Origin: Citrobacter arsenatis
GTDB taxonomy: Bacteria > Pseudomonadota > Gammaproteobacteria > Enterobacterales > Enterobacteriaceae
Direction: 5' to 3'
Assembly (NCBI RefSeq): GCF_004353845.1
Contig: NZ_CP037864.1
Coordinates: 2,046,001 to 2,110,000 of the forward strand
Length of the DNA stretch: 64,000 nt
The notes under the pieces are model-generated. The model saw nothing but the letters and a program-made list of their open reading frames with translations, was not told the origin of the DNA and made no database searches. Position 1 is the first letter of the stretch. The number at the start of each line of letters is the position of its first letter. A program made the position numbers and the translations under genes. This document shows positions 19,122-28,875 of the stretch, piece by piece.

Positions 19122-19943
19122 ATGCTGTCGCGTCGGGGTCATCGGTTAAGCCGCTTTCGTAAAAATAAACGCCATTTGCGCGATCGCCTGCGTCAACGAA
19201 TCTTTTTCAGAGACAGAGTGGTGCCTGAATTGATGGAAAAACCAAGAGTACTGGTACTGACGGGAGCGGGGATCTCCGCTGAGTCAGGAATTCGAACCTT
19301 CCGCGCTGCGGATGGTCTCTGGGAAGAACATCGGGTTGAGGACGTTGCGACTCCGGAAGGCTTTAGTCGCAATCCGCAGCTGGTCCAGTCGTTTTATAAC
19401 GCCCGTCGTCATCAGTTGCAACAGCCAGAAATCCAGCCTAATGCAGCGCATATCGCGCTGGCAAAACTCGAAGCCGAGCTGGGCGACCGTTTTTTACTGG
19501 TGACGCAGAACATTGATAACCTGCATGAACGTGCGGGCAGCCAGAACGTGATTCATATGCACGGCGAACTGCTCAAGGTTCGCTGTTCACAAAGCGGTCA
19601 GATTCTGGAGTGGACAGGTGATGTGACCCCGGAAGATAAATGTCATTGCTGCCAGTTTCCGGCTCCGCTAAGACCACACGTGGTGTGGTTTGGTGAAATG
19701 CCTCTGGGCATGGATGAAATCTATATGGCGCTGGCAATGGCGGATGTATTTATTGCCATTGGCACGTCGGGCCATGTTTATCCGGCAGCGGGTTTTGTGC
19801 ATGAGGCGCGACTGCATGGGGCGCATACGGTAGAGCTAAATCTTGAACCGAGCCAGGTGGGAAGCGAGTTTGAAGAGAAGTATTACGGTCCGGCAAGCCA
19901 GGTGGTGCCTGAGTTCGTTGAGAAGTTACTGAAAGGACTGTGA
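19122..19943 (+). CDS. cobB: NAD-dependent deacylase CobB (sirtuin)
   Basis: A 273-residue sirtuin that removes acetyl and succinyl groups from protein lysines. The motifs are GAGISAESGIRTFR (48-61), TQNIDN, HMHGELL (catalytic His) and a zinc site formed by C..CHCC cysteines. The long form starts at ATG 19122 with an Arg-rich N-terminal extension; the internal Met38 (19233) is the start of the short isoform known in E. coli. It ends slightly earlier (LLKGL) than the E. coli protein. It is likely co-transcribed with nagK. Confidence 0.95.
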   Translation: MLSRRGHRLSRFRKNKRHLRDRLRQRIFFRDRVVPELMEKPRVLVLTGAGISAESGIRTFRAADGLWEEHRVEDVATPEGFSRNPQLVQSFYNARRHQLQQPEIQPNAAHIALAKLEAELGDRFLLVTQNIDNLHERAGSQNVIHMHGELLKVRCSQSGQILEWTGDVTPEDKCHCCQFPAPLRPHVVWFGEMPLGMDEIYMALAMADVFIAIGTSGHVYPAAGFVHEARLHGAHTVELNLEPSQVGSEFEEKYYGPASQVVPEFVEKLLKGL

Positions 19944-19952
19944 TTTTTTTTT

Positions 19953-20028
19953 GCCGGATGGCGGCAAACGCCTTATCGGGCCTACGGTTTGCATTGTTAT
20001 AGGCCCGATAGGCGTAGCGCCATCGGGC
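19953..20028. repeat. REP pair (BIME-like) after cobB
   Basis: GCCGGATGGCGGCAAACGCC on the left and a matching inverse GGCGTAGCGCCATCGGGC on the right flank a short centre, the usual paired REP arrangement between convergent cobB and potD. Confidence 0.85.
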
Positions 20029-20046
20029 ATTCCTTACAACGCTGAA

Positions 20047-21096
20047 TTAGCGTCCTGCTTTAAGCTTCTGATAATACTCTTCATAGATAGCGCTGGCGGA
20101 ACCGACATCGTTCTGCCATTCCCCTTTGTTGATGGTTTCTGCGTCAGGGTAGAGTGTTTTGTCGTTCGCCACTTCCGGACTTAACAGCTTGCGTGCTGCC
20201 AGGTTTGGCGTCGGGTAACCGATAGTTTCTGCGACTTCTTTCGCCACGTCCGGGCGCAGCAGGAAGTTAATCAGCTTCAGCGCACCTTCTTTGTTTTTCG
20301 CGTTAGCCGGAATAGACAGGCTGTCCATCCAGAAAATGCCACCTTCTTTTGGCCATACCACTTCCAGCGGAGTGCCGGCCTGACGCGCAACATACGCGGA
20401 GCCGTTCCACACCATCCCCAGATTAACTTCGCCTTCCATATACGGGTTGGCTGGGTTGTCAGAGTTAAACGCTGCGACGTTAGGCATCAGCTTCTTCAAC
20501 TCGTTATAGGCGGCTTCAATCTCTTTAGGATCGGTGGTATTGCCGGAGTACCCCAGCTTGCGCAGCGCCATCTGGAACACTTCACGCGCGTCATCCGTTA
20601 ACAACAGGCTGCCTTTGTACTCCGGTTTCCACAGGTCGGCCCAGCTGGTTACGGTTTTCGGGTCGATGGCATCGCTGTTGATGCCAATAGCCGTTGCACC
20701 CCAGATATATGGGATGGAGTAGTCATTGTTGGGGTCAAACGGCTTGTTGAGCATTTCCGGGTCGAGGTTGTGGAAGTTGGTCAACGTCGACTTGTCGATC
20801 TTCTGGATCATGCCTTCTTTGCGCATTTTGTCGACGTAATAGGTGGACGGAACCACCAAATCGTAGGCGCCGTCTTTATAGGTTTTGAGCTTGGCGTACA
20901 TGGTTTCATTTGACTCGTAGGTCGAATAGATAACCTTAATGCCGGTCTCTTTGGTGAATTGCTCCAGCAGTCCAGGCGGAACATATTCAGTCCAGTTATA
21001 GAAATAAAGCGTGTTGTTGTCATTCGCGTGAGCGGCGCTCATGCCCAGTGCCAGAGCACCCGCCGCGAGCAGGTGGCGTGACCATTTTTTCATCAT
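20047..21096 (-). CDS. potD: Spermidine/putrescine-binding periplasmic protein PotD
   Basis: A 349-residue solute-binding protein for the PotABCD polyamine importer, with a signal peptide (about 1-24, ending SAAHA) and the mature start NDNNTLYFYNWTEY, whose Trp/Tyr contact polyamines. It is the last gene of the potABCD operon, 24 bp after potC. The length is one residue more than E. coli PotD. Confidence 0.96.
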   Translation of the reverse strand: MMKKWSRHLLAAGALALGMSAAHANDNNTLYFYNWTEYVPPGLLEQFTKETGIKVIYSTYESNETMYAKLKTYKDGAYDLVVPSTYYVDKMRKEGMIQKIDKSTLTNFHNLDPEMLNKPFDPNNDYSIPYIWGATAIGINSDAIDPKTVTSWADLWKPEYKGSLLLTDDAREVFQMALRKLGYSGNTTDPKEIEAAYNELKKLMPNVAAFNSDNPANPYMEGEVNLGMVWNGSAYVARQAGTPLEVVWPKEGGIFWMDSLSIPANAKNKEGALKLINFLLRPDVAKEVAETIGYPTPNLAARKLLSPEVANDKTLYPDAETINKGEWQNDVGSASAIYEEYYQKLKAGR

Positions 21097-21120
21097 TTAA
21101 CGTCCCCTGAATTAAGGGCC

Positions 21121-21900
21121 TTAACGGCCCTTGGTTTTATCACGTGCAATAAGCTGGCTGGCGATCACCATAACCAGCGACAGAACCAACAAAATGGTCG
21201 CCAGCGCGTTCACCTCTGGTGATACGCCGACCTTAACCATTGAGTAGATTTTTAATGGCAGAATTTCATAACCCGGCCCGGTAACGAAGGATGAAACGAC
21301 GACATCATCCATCGACAGCGTAAAGCTCAGCAACCAACCCGCAGCCACCGCAGGCATAGCCAGTGGCAGTATGATCTTACGCAGAATCGTCACTTCGCTG
21401 GCACCAAGATCTTTAGCCGCCTCAAGCATGCGTACATCAAAACCTTTCAGGCGTGAGTAAACCGTCACCACCACAAAAGGCAGACAAAAAGTGATATGCG
21501 AGAACAGCAGCGACCAGAACCCCAGTTGAATGCCGATCAGCATAAACAGCACCAGCAGAGATATAGCCATCACGATATCTGGCGACATCATCACCACGAA
21601 CAGCATGCCGCTGACGAACGGTTTACCGCGAAAACGGTAGCGGTAAAGCGCGACCGCGGTAAGTGAGCCGATCAGCGTGGCGAACGTGGCGGAGAGCACC
21701 GCCATCGTCAGCGAGTGCTGCGCTGCCTGCAGCAGGCTGTCGTTGTTCATCAGCAGGCCGTACCATTTGGTGGTGAAACCCTGCCAGTTGATACCAAAGC
21801 GCGAGCTGTTAAAGGAGTTCACAATCAAGATAATGATTGGAATATACAGATACGCGTAGATAGCGGTCATAAAACCGCCACGAAGCAGTCGACCGATCAT
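21121..21900 (-). CDS. potC: Spermidine/putrescine permease PotC
   Basis: A 259-residue ABC permease with six predicted transmembrane helices. The EAA loop is EAAKDLGASEVTILRKIILPLAMP, which docks PotA. The C-terminus ends at KTKGR, slightly shorter than the E. coli protein. Its start overlaps potB by 4 nt. Confidence 0.94.
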   Translation of the reverse strand: MIGRLLRGGFMTAIYAYLYIPIIILIVNSFNSSRFGINWQGFTTKWYGLLMNNDSLLQAAQHSLTMAVLSATFATLIGSLTAVALYRYRFRGKPFVSGMLFVVMMSPDIVMAISLLVLFMLIGIQLGFWSLLFSHITFCLPFVVVTVYSRLKGFDVRMLEAAKDLGASEVTILRKIILPLAMPAVAAGWLLSFTLSMDDVVVSSFVTGPGYEILPLKIYSMVKVGVSPEVNALATILLVLSLVMVIASQLIARDKTKGR

Positions 21901-22754
21901 TCGAGTTCCACCTTCTTGTTCAGCAAGCGGGAGGCGCGCCAGTAAACCAGTAGCATCAGCCCCATCACGATGGTCAACGTAATGCTGGTGGCGGCACCGA
22001 ATGGCCAGTCGCGGATGTTCAGGAACTGTACTTTAATCACGTTGCCAATTAGCAGGTTTTTCGCTCCGCCCATGAGGTCGGAAACATAAAACAGCCCCAT
22101 TGCAGGCAGCATAACCAGCAGGCATCCGGCGATAATCCCTGGCATCGTCAGCGGAATAATGATGCGGGTAAAGGTCTGAAGTTTACTGGCCCCCAAATCG
22201 CGCGCGGCTTCCAGCAGCGGTTTATCGAGCTTTTCAATGCTGGAATAGAGCGGCATGACCATAAACGGCAGAAGAATGTACACCAGGCCGATTATCACCG
22301 CGCTGGGGGTAAACATGATGCGAATAGGAGTATCGATAACGCCGAGCCACAACAGAAATTCGTTGAGATAGCCTTTGGTACTGAGGAAAATTTTGAGCCC
22401 GTAGATGCGAATAAGCGAGTTGGTCCAGAATGGAACAATCAGCAGGAACAGCAGAAGCGGGCGCACTTTTTCCGGCAGTTTCACCAAAAACCAGGCGAAC
22501 GGATAGCCGAGTACCAGGCAGGCGAACGTAGCGATCAGCGCCATATTGAGGGAGTGAACCAACACCTCAAAATAGAGCGGATCGAGCAGGCGTGCATAGT
22601 TTTCCAGCGTAAAGACCATTTTGACGAAGTTGGCGTCGTCACGGGTTAAAAAGCTGGTACCGATGATCATCAGGTTGGGCAGAAAGACAAATAACACAAG
22701 CCAACCGACAATGGTGACGATCACCACACTCTGGAATTTACTTGTGTTCTTCAT
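21897..22754 (-). CDS. potB: Spermidine/putrescine permease PotB
   Basis: A 285-residue ABC permease pairing with PotC in the polyamine importer. It has six hydrophobic helices and an EAA loop EAARDLGASKLQTFTRIIIPLTMP. The start ATG overlaps the 3' end of potA by 17 nt and the stop overlaps potC by 4 nt, indicating coupled translation. Confidence 0.94.
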   Translation of the reverse strand: MKNTSKFQSVVIVTIVGWLVLFVFLPNLMIIGTSFLTRDDANFVKMVFTLENYARLLDPLYFEVLVHSLNMALIATFACLVLGYPFAWFLVKLPEKVRPLLLFLLIVPFWTNSLIRIYGLKIFLSTKGYLNEFLLWLGVIDTPIRIMFTPSAVIIGLVYILLPFMVMPLYSSIEKLDKPLLEAARDLGASKLQTFTRIIIPLTMPGIIAGCLLVMLPAMGLFYVSDLMGGAKNLLIGNVIKVQFLNIRDWPFGAATSITLTIVMGLMLLVYWRASRLLNKKVELE

Positions 22755-23874
22755 CAGCCAGTACGACCTCCCAGCTTTCTACCCAGTTAATCGCCATTTT
22801 CTGGTCGAGGGAGTGGTCAAAGTCAGGATCGTCTTCGTTGAAGAATTCGCTAACCATCACCATCTTGCCATTTTCCAGTTCCACAACCGACTCCAGCGTC
22901 ATGCCCTTGTAGTTGCGTTCACGCACGTAGCCGATCAGGCCTTCGATATGATTATCGTCGTTAATTTCATCAACACGCAGATCTTCCGGGCGTAACAGGA
23001 CGTGCAGCTTCTGCCCGGGCTTAACGGCGAAGTTGACATAGATATTGCACTCGCGACCTTCAACGTTAGCACGGACGCGCTGTTCGTCCAGGCGTTCTAT
23101 CACCGTGGCGTTAAACATATTGATCTCGCCGATAAACCCGGCGACGAACAGATTTTTCGGCTCTTCGTAGATTTCGCGCGGCGTACCGTCCTGCTCAATC
23201 TTACCATCGCGCATCACCACGATACGGTCTGACATGGTCAGCGCTTCTTCCTGGTCGTGCGTGACAAAAACAAAAGTGATACCCAGCTTACGTTGTAGCG
23301 CCTTCAGTTCGTTCTGCATCTGCTTACGTAGTTTGTAGTCCAGCGCAGAGAGGGATTCATCTAACAGGAGTAAACGTGGTTTATTGACTACCGCACGGGC
23401 AATCGCTACGCGCTGCTGCTGTCCACCGGAGAGTTGATGCGGTTTTCGCTGGGCGAACTCTTCCAGTTGCACCATGCGCAGAGCTTCAGTAACGCGAGGA
23501 GGAATGTCGACTGCGGGGGTTTTTTGCATGCGTAGACCAAAGGCCACATTCTCAAACACGGTCATGTGGGGAAATAACGCATAGCTTTGGAAGACGGTGT
23601 TCACGTAGCGGTTTTCCGCAGGAACGTGAGTGATATCCTGGTTGTCCAACATAATATGACCGGAATCAACCGTTTCCAGACCGGCAATCAGGCGTAGAAC
23701 GGTTGTTTTACCGCAGCCAGAGGGGCCGAGCAGCGTGAGAAACTCGCCATTATTGATGGTCAAATCCAGGCTGGAAATCACCTCTTTGCCATCGAAACTT
23801 TTGCGAATTCCCGCTAATTGCACCAGTGGAGAAAGCGAACGCGGTTGTTTATTCAATTTTTTACTCTGTCCCAT
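22738..23874 (-). CDS. potA: Spermidine/putrescine importer ATPase PotA
   Basis: A 378-residue ABC ATPase. Walker A is GPSGCGKTT (about 50-58), the signature is LSGGQQQRVAIARAV, Walker B is LLLLDESLSALD, and the switch is VTHDQEEAL. A C-terminal TOBE regulatory domain follows (about 290-370). It is the first gene of potABCD. The upstream 250 bp to pepT hold the divergent promoters; I did not find a confident operator there. Confidence 0.96.
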   Translation of the reverse strand: MGQSKKLNKQPRSLSPLVQLAGIRKSFDGKEVISSLDLTINNGEFLTLLGPSGCGKTTVLRLIAGLETVDSGHIMLDNQDITHVPAENRYVNTVFQSYALFPHMTVFENVAFGLRMQKTPAVDIPPRVTEALRMVQLEEFAQRKPHQLSGGQQQRVAIARAVVNKPRLLLLDESLSALDYKLRKQMQNELKALQRKLGITFVFVTHDQEEALTMSDRIVVMRDGKIEQDGTPREIYEEPKNLFVAGFIGEINMFNATVIERLDEQRVRANVEGRECNIYVNFAVKPGQKLHVLLRPEDLRVDEINDDNHIEGLIGYVRERNYKGMTLESVVELENGKMVMVSEFFNEDDPDFDHSLDQKMAINWVESWEVVLADEEHK

Positions 23875-24124
23875 GTAAACGCAACGGATGGCTGACCGCT
23901 GCGGGGTTTGTGGTTAACCACCTTGATGACTCTTAATGAGGGCCGTTATTCTACGGCAAACCACGGTAATCGCCAATCCTTGTTGCGAATTACTGACTTA
24001 GCCCTATAGTCAGAGGGGATGTCAGGGCGAAATATTCTCACTTGCGGGGATAAAAGTGACCTGACGCAATATTTGTCTTTTGTTGCTTATTGATAATGTT
24101 GTCACAAAAAGTGAGGGTGACTGC

Positions 24125-25348
24125 ATGGATAAACTACTTGAGCGTTTTTTACACTACGTGTCGCTGGACACCCAATCAAAATCGGGCGTGCGGCAGGTAC
24201 CCAGCACCGAAGGACAGTGGAAGTTATTGCAACTGCTCAAACAACAGCTCGAAGAGATGGGGCTGGTAAATATTTCACTGAGCGAAAAGGGGACGTTGAT
24301 GGCCACGTTGCCCGCTAACGTTGCTGGTAATATTCCCGCGATCGGCTTTATTTCCCATGTGGATACCTCACCGGATTTCAGCGGTAAAAACGTTAATCCG
24401 CAAATCGTTGAAAACTATCGCGGTGGCGATATTGCGTTAGGCATTGGTGATGAAGTTTTATCGCCGGTGATGTTCCCGGTACTGCATCAACTTCTGGGTC
24501 AGACGCTGATCACTACAGACGGTAAAACGCTACTGGGTGCGGATGATAAAGCTGGTGTGGCGGAAATTATGACCGCACTGGCGGTGCTAATCCAAAAAGA
24601 CATTCCGCACGGTGATATTCGCGTGGCTTTTACACCGGACGAAGAGGTTGGTAAAGGCGCGAAGCATTTTGACGTTGCGGCATTCGATGCGAAGTGGGCC
24701 TATACCGTTGACGGCGGTGGCGTGGGTGAGCTGGAGTTTGAAAACTTCAACGCCGCGTCGGTTAATATCAAAATTGTCGGCAACAATGTGCATCCCGGTA
24801 CCGCAAAAGGGGTGATGGTGAATGCGCTGTCGCTGGCGGCGCGTATTCACGCTGAAGTTCCGGTAGACGAAAGTCCGGAAACGACGGAAGGCTACGAAGG
24901 CTTTTATCATCTGGCGAGCATGAAAGGGACGGTTGACCGGGCGGATATGCACTACATCATCCGTGATTTTGACCGCAAGCAGTTTGAAGCGCGAAAACGC
25001 AAGATTATGGATATCGCCAAAAAGGTCGGCAAAGGGTTACACCCGGATTGCTATATCGAACTGGTGATTGAAGACAGCTACTACAATATGCGCGAAAAAG
25101 TGATTGAGCATCCACATGTGCTGGATATCGCCCAGCAGGCGATGCGCGATTGCGATATTGAGCCAGTACTGAAACCTATTCGTGGAGGTACCGACGGCGC
25201 GCAGCTGTCGTTTATGGGATTACCGTGTCCGAATCTGTTCACCGGCGGCTACAATTATCATGGTAAACATGAGTTTGTCACTCTGGAAGGGATGGAAAAA
25301 GCGGTACAGGTGATTGTGCGTATTGCGGAATTGACGGCGAAACAGTAG
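24125..25348 (+). CDS. pepT: Peptidase T (tripeptide aminopeptidase)
   Basis: A 407-residue M20-family zinc peptidase that removes N-terminal residues from tripeptides in the cytosol. The metal motifs are SHVDTSPD, LGADDKAG, the catalytic PDEEVGKG, VDGGG and KHEF near the C-terminus. The start is ATG 24125 preceded by GAGGGTG, giving MDKLLERFLHYV; the frame opens 15 codons earlier. It is divergent from potA. pepT is anaerobically induced through FNR in Salmonella, but I see only a half-match (TTGAT) upstream. Confidence 0.95.
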   Translation: MDKLLERFLHYVSLDTQSKSGVRQVPSTEGQWKLLQLLKQQLEEMGLVNISLSEKGTLMATLPANVAGNIPAIGFISHVDTSPDFSGKNVNPQIVENYRGGDIALGIGDEVLSPVMFPVLHQLLGQTLITTDGKTLLGADDKAGVAEIMTALAVLIQKDIPHGDIRVAFTPDEEVGKGAKHFDVAAFDAKWAYTVDGGGVGELEFENFNAASVNIKIVGNNVHPGTAKGVMVNALSLAARIHAEVPVDESPETTEGYEGFYHLASMKGTVDRADMHYIIRDFDRKQFEARKRKIMDIAKKVGKGLHPDCYIELVIEDSYYNMREKVIEHPHVLDIAQQAMRDCDIEPVLKPIRGGTDGAQLSFMGLPCPNLFTGGYNYHGKHEFVTLEGMEKAVQVIVRIAELTAKQ

Positions 25349-25366
25349 TCGTTTTTGCCGGTAGAT

Positions 25367-25440
25367 GCCGGATGGCGCTTCGCTTATTCGGCCTACGGGA
25401 TACGATATTTGTAGGCCGGATAAGCGAAGCGCCATCCGGC
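25367..25440. repeat. REP pair (BIME-like) after pepT
   Basis: GCCGGATGGCGCTTCGCTTA and its near-perfect inverse ending GCGCCATCCGGC enclose GTAGGCC units with a short centre. It lies between convergent pepT and roxA. Confidence 0.9.
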
Positions 25441-25453
25441 ACACTCTCAAAAT

Positions 25454-26575
25454 TTACCCTTCGAAGAACCAGTACCCGCTGTTGACCAGCGCGGCAAGCA
25501 TGGCAAGGAAAGATGGATCTTCCAGCGCATCCTCAAAGTTCTCGGCTGTTAGCACAATATGACTGGCCAGCGCTTCCAGGGCCGGGCGATGCGGTGAATC
25601 AATTTTCTCACCGTTAGCGTAGACGTCATCCCCGATGCGCAATACACGCAATCCGCCCAGACGCACTAATACATCCCCCTGTTTCAGGGCATCGTAAATT
25701 TCGTCTGGCTGATACGGTGGCTCTGGCGGGGCAATATCCAGTTCATGACGAGACTGAGAAATAAACTCGCCAAACCACTGCTGGAAATGTTCGGGTTGAT
25801 TGATCAGCCCCAGCATCATTTCGCGCAGCTTGTCCATCTCCTGCGGCAGAACGTCTGCCGGATGATCGCGCGGCGGCAGCTCAGGATCGCTGTAATACGT
25901 GCTGCCCAACTCACGTTGCAAAACGTAATCGGCGAAGCCGCTGATAAGCTCGCGAGTGTTTGGCGCGCGGAATCCGACCGAATAGTTCATGGCGTTTTCC
26001 AGCGCATAGCCTTCGTGCGGGAATCCTGGCGGAATATACAGGATATCGCCGGGTTCCAGTTCTTCATCGATGATGGCTTCAAACGGATCGACCTGCAGCA
26101 GGTCCGGGTGAGGGCAATGCTGCTTTAACTGCAGTTTTTCACCCACACGCCAGCGACGACGCCCGGTTCCCTGAATGATAAACACATCGTACTGATCCAG
26201 ATGCGGGCCAACGCCGCCACCGGGTACGGAGAAGGAGATCATCAGATCGTCGATGCGCCAGTCCGGCAGTTCGCGAAACGGGCGCATCAGCGCGGCGGTT
26301 GGCTCATGCCAGTGATTGACCGCTTGTACCAGCAATGACCAGTTGTTCTCGCCGAGATGATCATAGCTTTCGAACGGACCGTGGCTCACCTGCCATTTAC
26401 CGTCCTGGTGGCTGACGAGTCGGCTGTCGACTTCGCTTTCCATTGCCAGTCCAGCCAGTTCGTCAGGAGAGAGTGGGTCAATAAAGTTATTAAACCCGCG
26501 TTTTAAGACCACTGGGCGTTTCTGCCAGTGGCGTTCAAGAAAATCGGGCCAGTTAAGTGTGAGTTGGTATTCCAT
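25454..26575 (-). CDS. roxA: 50S ribosomal protein L16 arginine hydroxylase RoxA (YcfD)
   Basis: A 373-residue JmjC-type 2-oxoglutarate/Fe(II) oxygenase that hydroxylates an arginine of ribosomal protein L16. The iron triad begins with PHLDQYDVF (HxD) and ends with the distal His in FPHEGYALENAMNYSVGFR. The C-terminal half is the dimerisation/winged-helix part. The start is taken at MEYQLTLNWPDFL (26575), the E. coli N-terminus; the frame extends 19 codons upstream. Confidence 0.94.
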   Translation of the reverse strand: MEYQLTLNWPDFLERHWQKRPVVLKRGFNNFIDPLSPDELAGLAMESEVDSRLVSHQDGKWQVSHGPFESYDHLGENNWSLLVQAVNHWHEPTAALMRPFRELPDWRIDDLMISFSVPGGGVGPHLDQYDVFIIQGTGRRRWRVGEKLQLKQHCPHPDLLQVDPFEAIIDEELEPGDILYIPPGFPHEGYALENAMNYSVGFRAPNTRELISGFADYVLQRELGSTYYSDPELPPRDHPADVLPQEMDKLREMMLGLINQPEHFQQWFGEFISQSRHELDIAPPEPPYQPDEIYDALKQGDVLVRLGGLRVLRIGDDVYANGEKIDSPHRPALEALASHIVLTAENFEDALEDPSFLAMLAALVNSGYWFFEG

Positions 26576-26667
26576 AATGAGCATCCCGCAGGCTGGTATC
26601 TGCAACCGATTATAACGGATACTTAACCTCAAGCGTGAAGTCAGTACATATTTATTACATGCGACGA

Positions 26668-28131
26668 TTACTCGTCTTTCTGGCCCGGCTGCTGACGGCC
26701 AAAAATAACTTCCATGCGCGCGCCACCCAGCAGGCTGTCGCCTGCAATTATCTGCCCGTCATACTGCTCGGTGATTTCCCGCGCCACCGCCAGCCCGACG
26801 CCTTGTCCTGGGCGTAGCGTGTCTACGCGTTGTCCACGGTCAAACACCACTTCCCGTTTGCTTTGCGGAATTCCAGGACCATCATCTTCAACCAGAATAT
26901 GCAATTGATCCTCGGACAGTTGCGCTGAAATTTCGACAAATTCCAGACAGTATTTGCAGGCGTTATCCAGAACATTGCCCATCACTTCGACAAAATCGTT
27001 CTGCTCGCCCACAAAACTGATTTCGGGTGAGATATCGAGATTAATGTTGACCCCTTTACGCTGATACACCTTATTCAGCGCCGAAGTGAGCTTATCCAGT
27101 AACGGTGCGACCGGATGCAGTTCGCGACTGAGCAAAGCGCTACTGCCACGCATACTGGCGCGATGCAGGTAATAGCCTATCTGCTGGGAAATACGGCTGA
27201 TTTGTTCCAGCATGATGGGCTCAGCGTCGCTGACGTTCATCTTTTCATTACGCATCGAGCGGAGCGTACTCTGTAGTACCGCCAGCGGTGTTTTCAGACT
27301 GTGCGTGAGATCCGTTAACGTGGTGCGGTATTTGTCGTAACGCTCACGTTCGCTTTTTAAAAGCCGATTGAGATTGCGAACCAGGCTGGTTAGTTCTCGC
27401 GTAGTGGCGGGGTTCAGCATCTCACGATGATGTTCCTCAAGCTCACGGACTTCGCGCGCCAGCGATTCAATCGGCCGCAGACTCCACCAGGCGGCCACCC
27501 ATAACAGCGGAATGACCAGCAATAGATTGGCGACCAACACATAAATAAACCAACTCCAGACCATATATGAGCGCTTAAGCTCAATAGGGATGGTATCGAC
27601 CACCACAATGGTCAACTGTGGCATTCTGGCAGTAGCAGGGTAGACGTTCACCGCCACGGAGTGGGTCATTTCGGCATCGTCGTCATCTTCTCTGACTTCT
27701 TTTAGCTGCTGCTGAGCGGAGTGATCTTCGCCTAGTAAGGTGCTGGTAGCGTCTACATTGGCTTCAATTTCATGAAAACCATTCGTTTTTAACCAGTCAG
27801 GTTGAATACTTTGCGTTAGCCAGGGAACATTGCGCTGCGCCCACAACAACTGACCACTTTCGTTATAGATCAGCGACATTGTTGGGCTTTGCATATCGAG
27901 ATTTTCGGGCAGCTCGATATTAATCTTGCCGTTCTCCCATTTTGCCAGGGTATAGAACAGATTGCTTTCACCGCGCAGCAGGCGGAACGTTGTCTTATCG
28001 AAGCTGACGCTGTAGCCCACCAGGGCAACCATGCCGTAGGCCAGTGAGAGCACCAACACTACGCCTGCAGTTGCCAGTAAAAAGCGCAACCGCAGCGATA
28101 ACGGGAAAAAATGACGCAATAATTTATTCAT
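26668..28131 (-). CDS. phoQ: Sensor kinase PhoQ
   Basis: A 487-residue membrane histidine kinase sensing low Mg2+, acid pH and cationic peptides. It has TM1 (about 17-42), a periplasmic PAS-like sensor with the acidic patch EDDDDAE near 148-154, TM2 (about 195-215), HAMP, an H-box LTDLTHSLKTPLA (His277 by family numbering), an N-box VLDNACKY, G1 VEDDGPGIP and G2 GQGVGLAVA. The start overlaps the phoP stop by one base. All catalytic motifs are intact. Confidence 0.97.
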   Translation of the reverse strand: MNKLLRHFFPLSLRLRFLLATAGVVLVLSLAYGMVALVGYSVSFDKTTFRLLRGESNLFYTLAKWENGKINIELPENLDMQSPTMSLIYNESGQLLWAQRNVPWLTQSIQPDWLKTNGFHEIEANVDATSTLLGEDHSAQQQLKEVREDDDDAEMTHSVAVNVYPATARMPQLTIVVVDTIPIELKRSYMVWSWFIYVLVANLLLVIPLLWVAAWWSLRPIESLAREVRELEEHHREMLNPATTRELTSLVRNLNRLLKSERERYDKYRTTLTDLTHSLKTPLAVLQSTLRSMRNEKMNVSDAEPIMLEQISRISQQIGYYLHRASMRGSSALLSRELHPVAPLLDKLTSALNKVYQRKGVNINLDISPEISFVGEQNDFVEVMGNVLDNACKYCLEFVEISAQLSEDQLHILVEDDGPGIPQSKREVVFDRGQRVDTLRPGQGVGLAVAREITEQYDGQIIAGDSLLGGARMEVIFGRQQPGQKDE

Positions 28132-28805
28132 TAGCGCAATTCAAAAAGATATCCCTGACCACGCACGGTGGTGATGACGTCGTTCGGGTATTGCGCCTGT
28201 ATTTTCTTACGCAGACGTCCCATCAGAACATCAATGGTGTGACTTTCACGCAGTTCGGCGTCCGGGTAAAGTTGCAACATGAGCGAATCTTTACTTACTA
28301 CTTTTCCGTTATTACGGATGAGCGTTTCCATAATGGTGTATTCGAACGCCGTAAGTTTGATAACTTCATCATTGACGGACAATTCCCGGCGAGACAGGTC
28401 CACCTGAAAAGGCGGAAGGGAGATAATCTGCGATGCCAGACCGCTGTTGCGTCGCATTAGTGCCTGCATGCGCGCCGCCACCTCTTCGATGTGAAACGGT
28501 TTGGTGACGTAATCGTCAGCGCCAGCGCTGAGTACTTCCACTTTGTCCTGCCAGCCTTCACGCGCGGTTAACACCAGTATCGGCAGCGAAACCTCATTGC
28601 TGCGCCAGCGACGGATCAACGACAAACCGTCTTCATCGGGGAGTCCTAAATCAACGATTGCGATATCTGGCAGATGCTCATTCAGATAATAGTCCGCTTC
28701 CTTTGCATCTTCTGCATCATCAACCTGATGCCCTAAATCCTGTAGCTGAACCTTGAGGTGGTGGCGTAATAAAGCATTATCCTCGACAACCAATACGCGC
28801 ATCAT
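28131..28805 (-). CDS. phoP: Response regulator PhoP
   Basis: A 224-residue OmpR-type regulator. The receiver has Asp51 in IVDLGLP, Thr in LVLTARE and Lys in VTKPFH; the C-terminal winged helix carries LTAFEYTIMETL and SHTIDVLMGRLRKKI. A strong ribosome site (AGGGAGG) precedes the ATG. Only about 45 bp of recognisable phoP leader remain before prophage DNA begins. A -10 like CATAAT lies at 28846-28851 (minus strand), and no (T/G)GTTTA-N5-(T/G)GTTTA PhoP box is visible upstream of it, which may alter autoregulation. Confidence 0.96.
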   Translation of the reverse strand: MMRVLVVEDNALLRHHLKVQLQDLGHQVDDAEDAKEADYYLNEHLPDIAIVDLGLPDEDGLSLIRRWRSNEVSLPILVLTAREGWQDKVEVLSAGADDYVTKPFHIEEVAARMQALMRRNSGLASQIISLPPFQVDLSRRELSVNDEVIKLTAFEYTIMETLIRNNGKVVSKDSLMLQLYPDAELRESHTIDVLMGRLRKKIQAQYPNDVITTVRGQGYLFELR

Positions 28806-28875
28806 CGTTCCTCCCTAAAATAACGGTATGAATAGTTTAACGCTGATTATGTGGATTGAAAGCAGCGCTATGAAA
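28806..28875. other. Chromosome-prophage junction (attL region)
   Basis: Seventy bases separate phoP from the prophage integrase, where purB would be expected next to phoP in E. coli. The first ~45 bases resemble the phoP leader (including CATAAT on the minus strand). Sequence beyond about 28853 does not. The exact att core cannot be fixed because attR is outside the window. Confidence 0.6.

Noticed and set aside
24095..24110. FNR site before pepT
   Set aside because: Only one half (TTGAT) fits; the second half is TTGTC rather than ATCAA.
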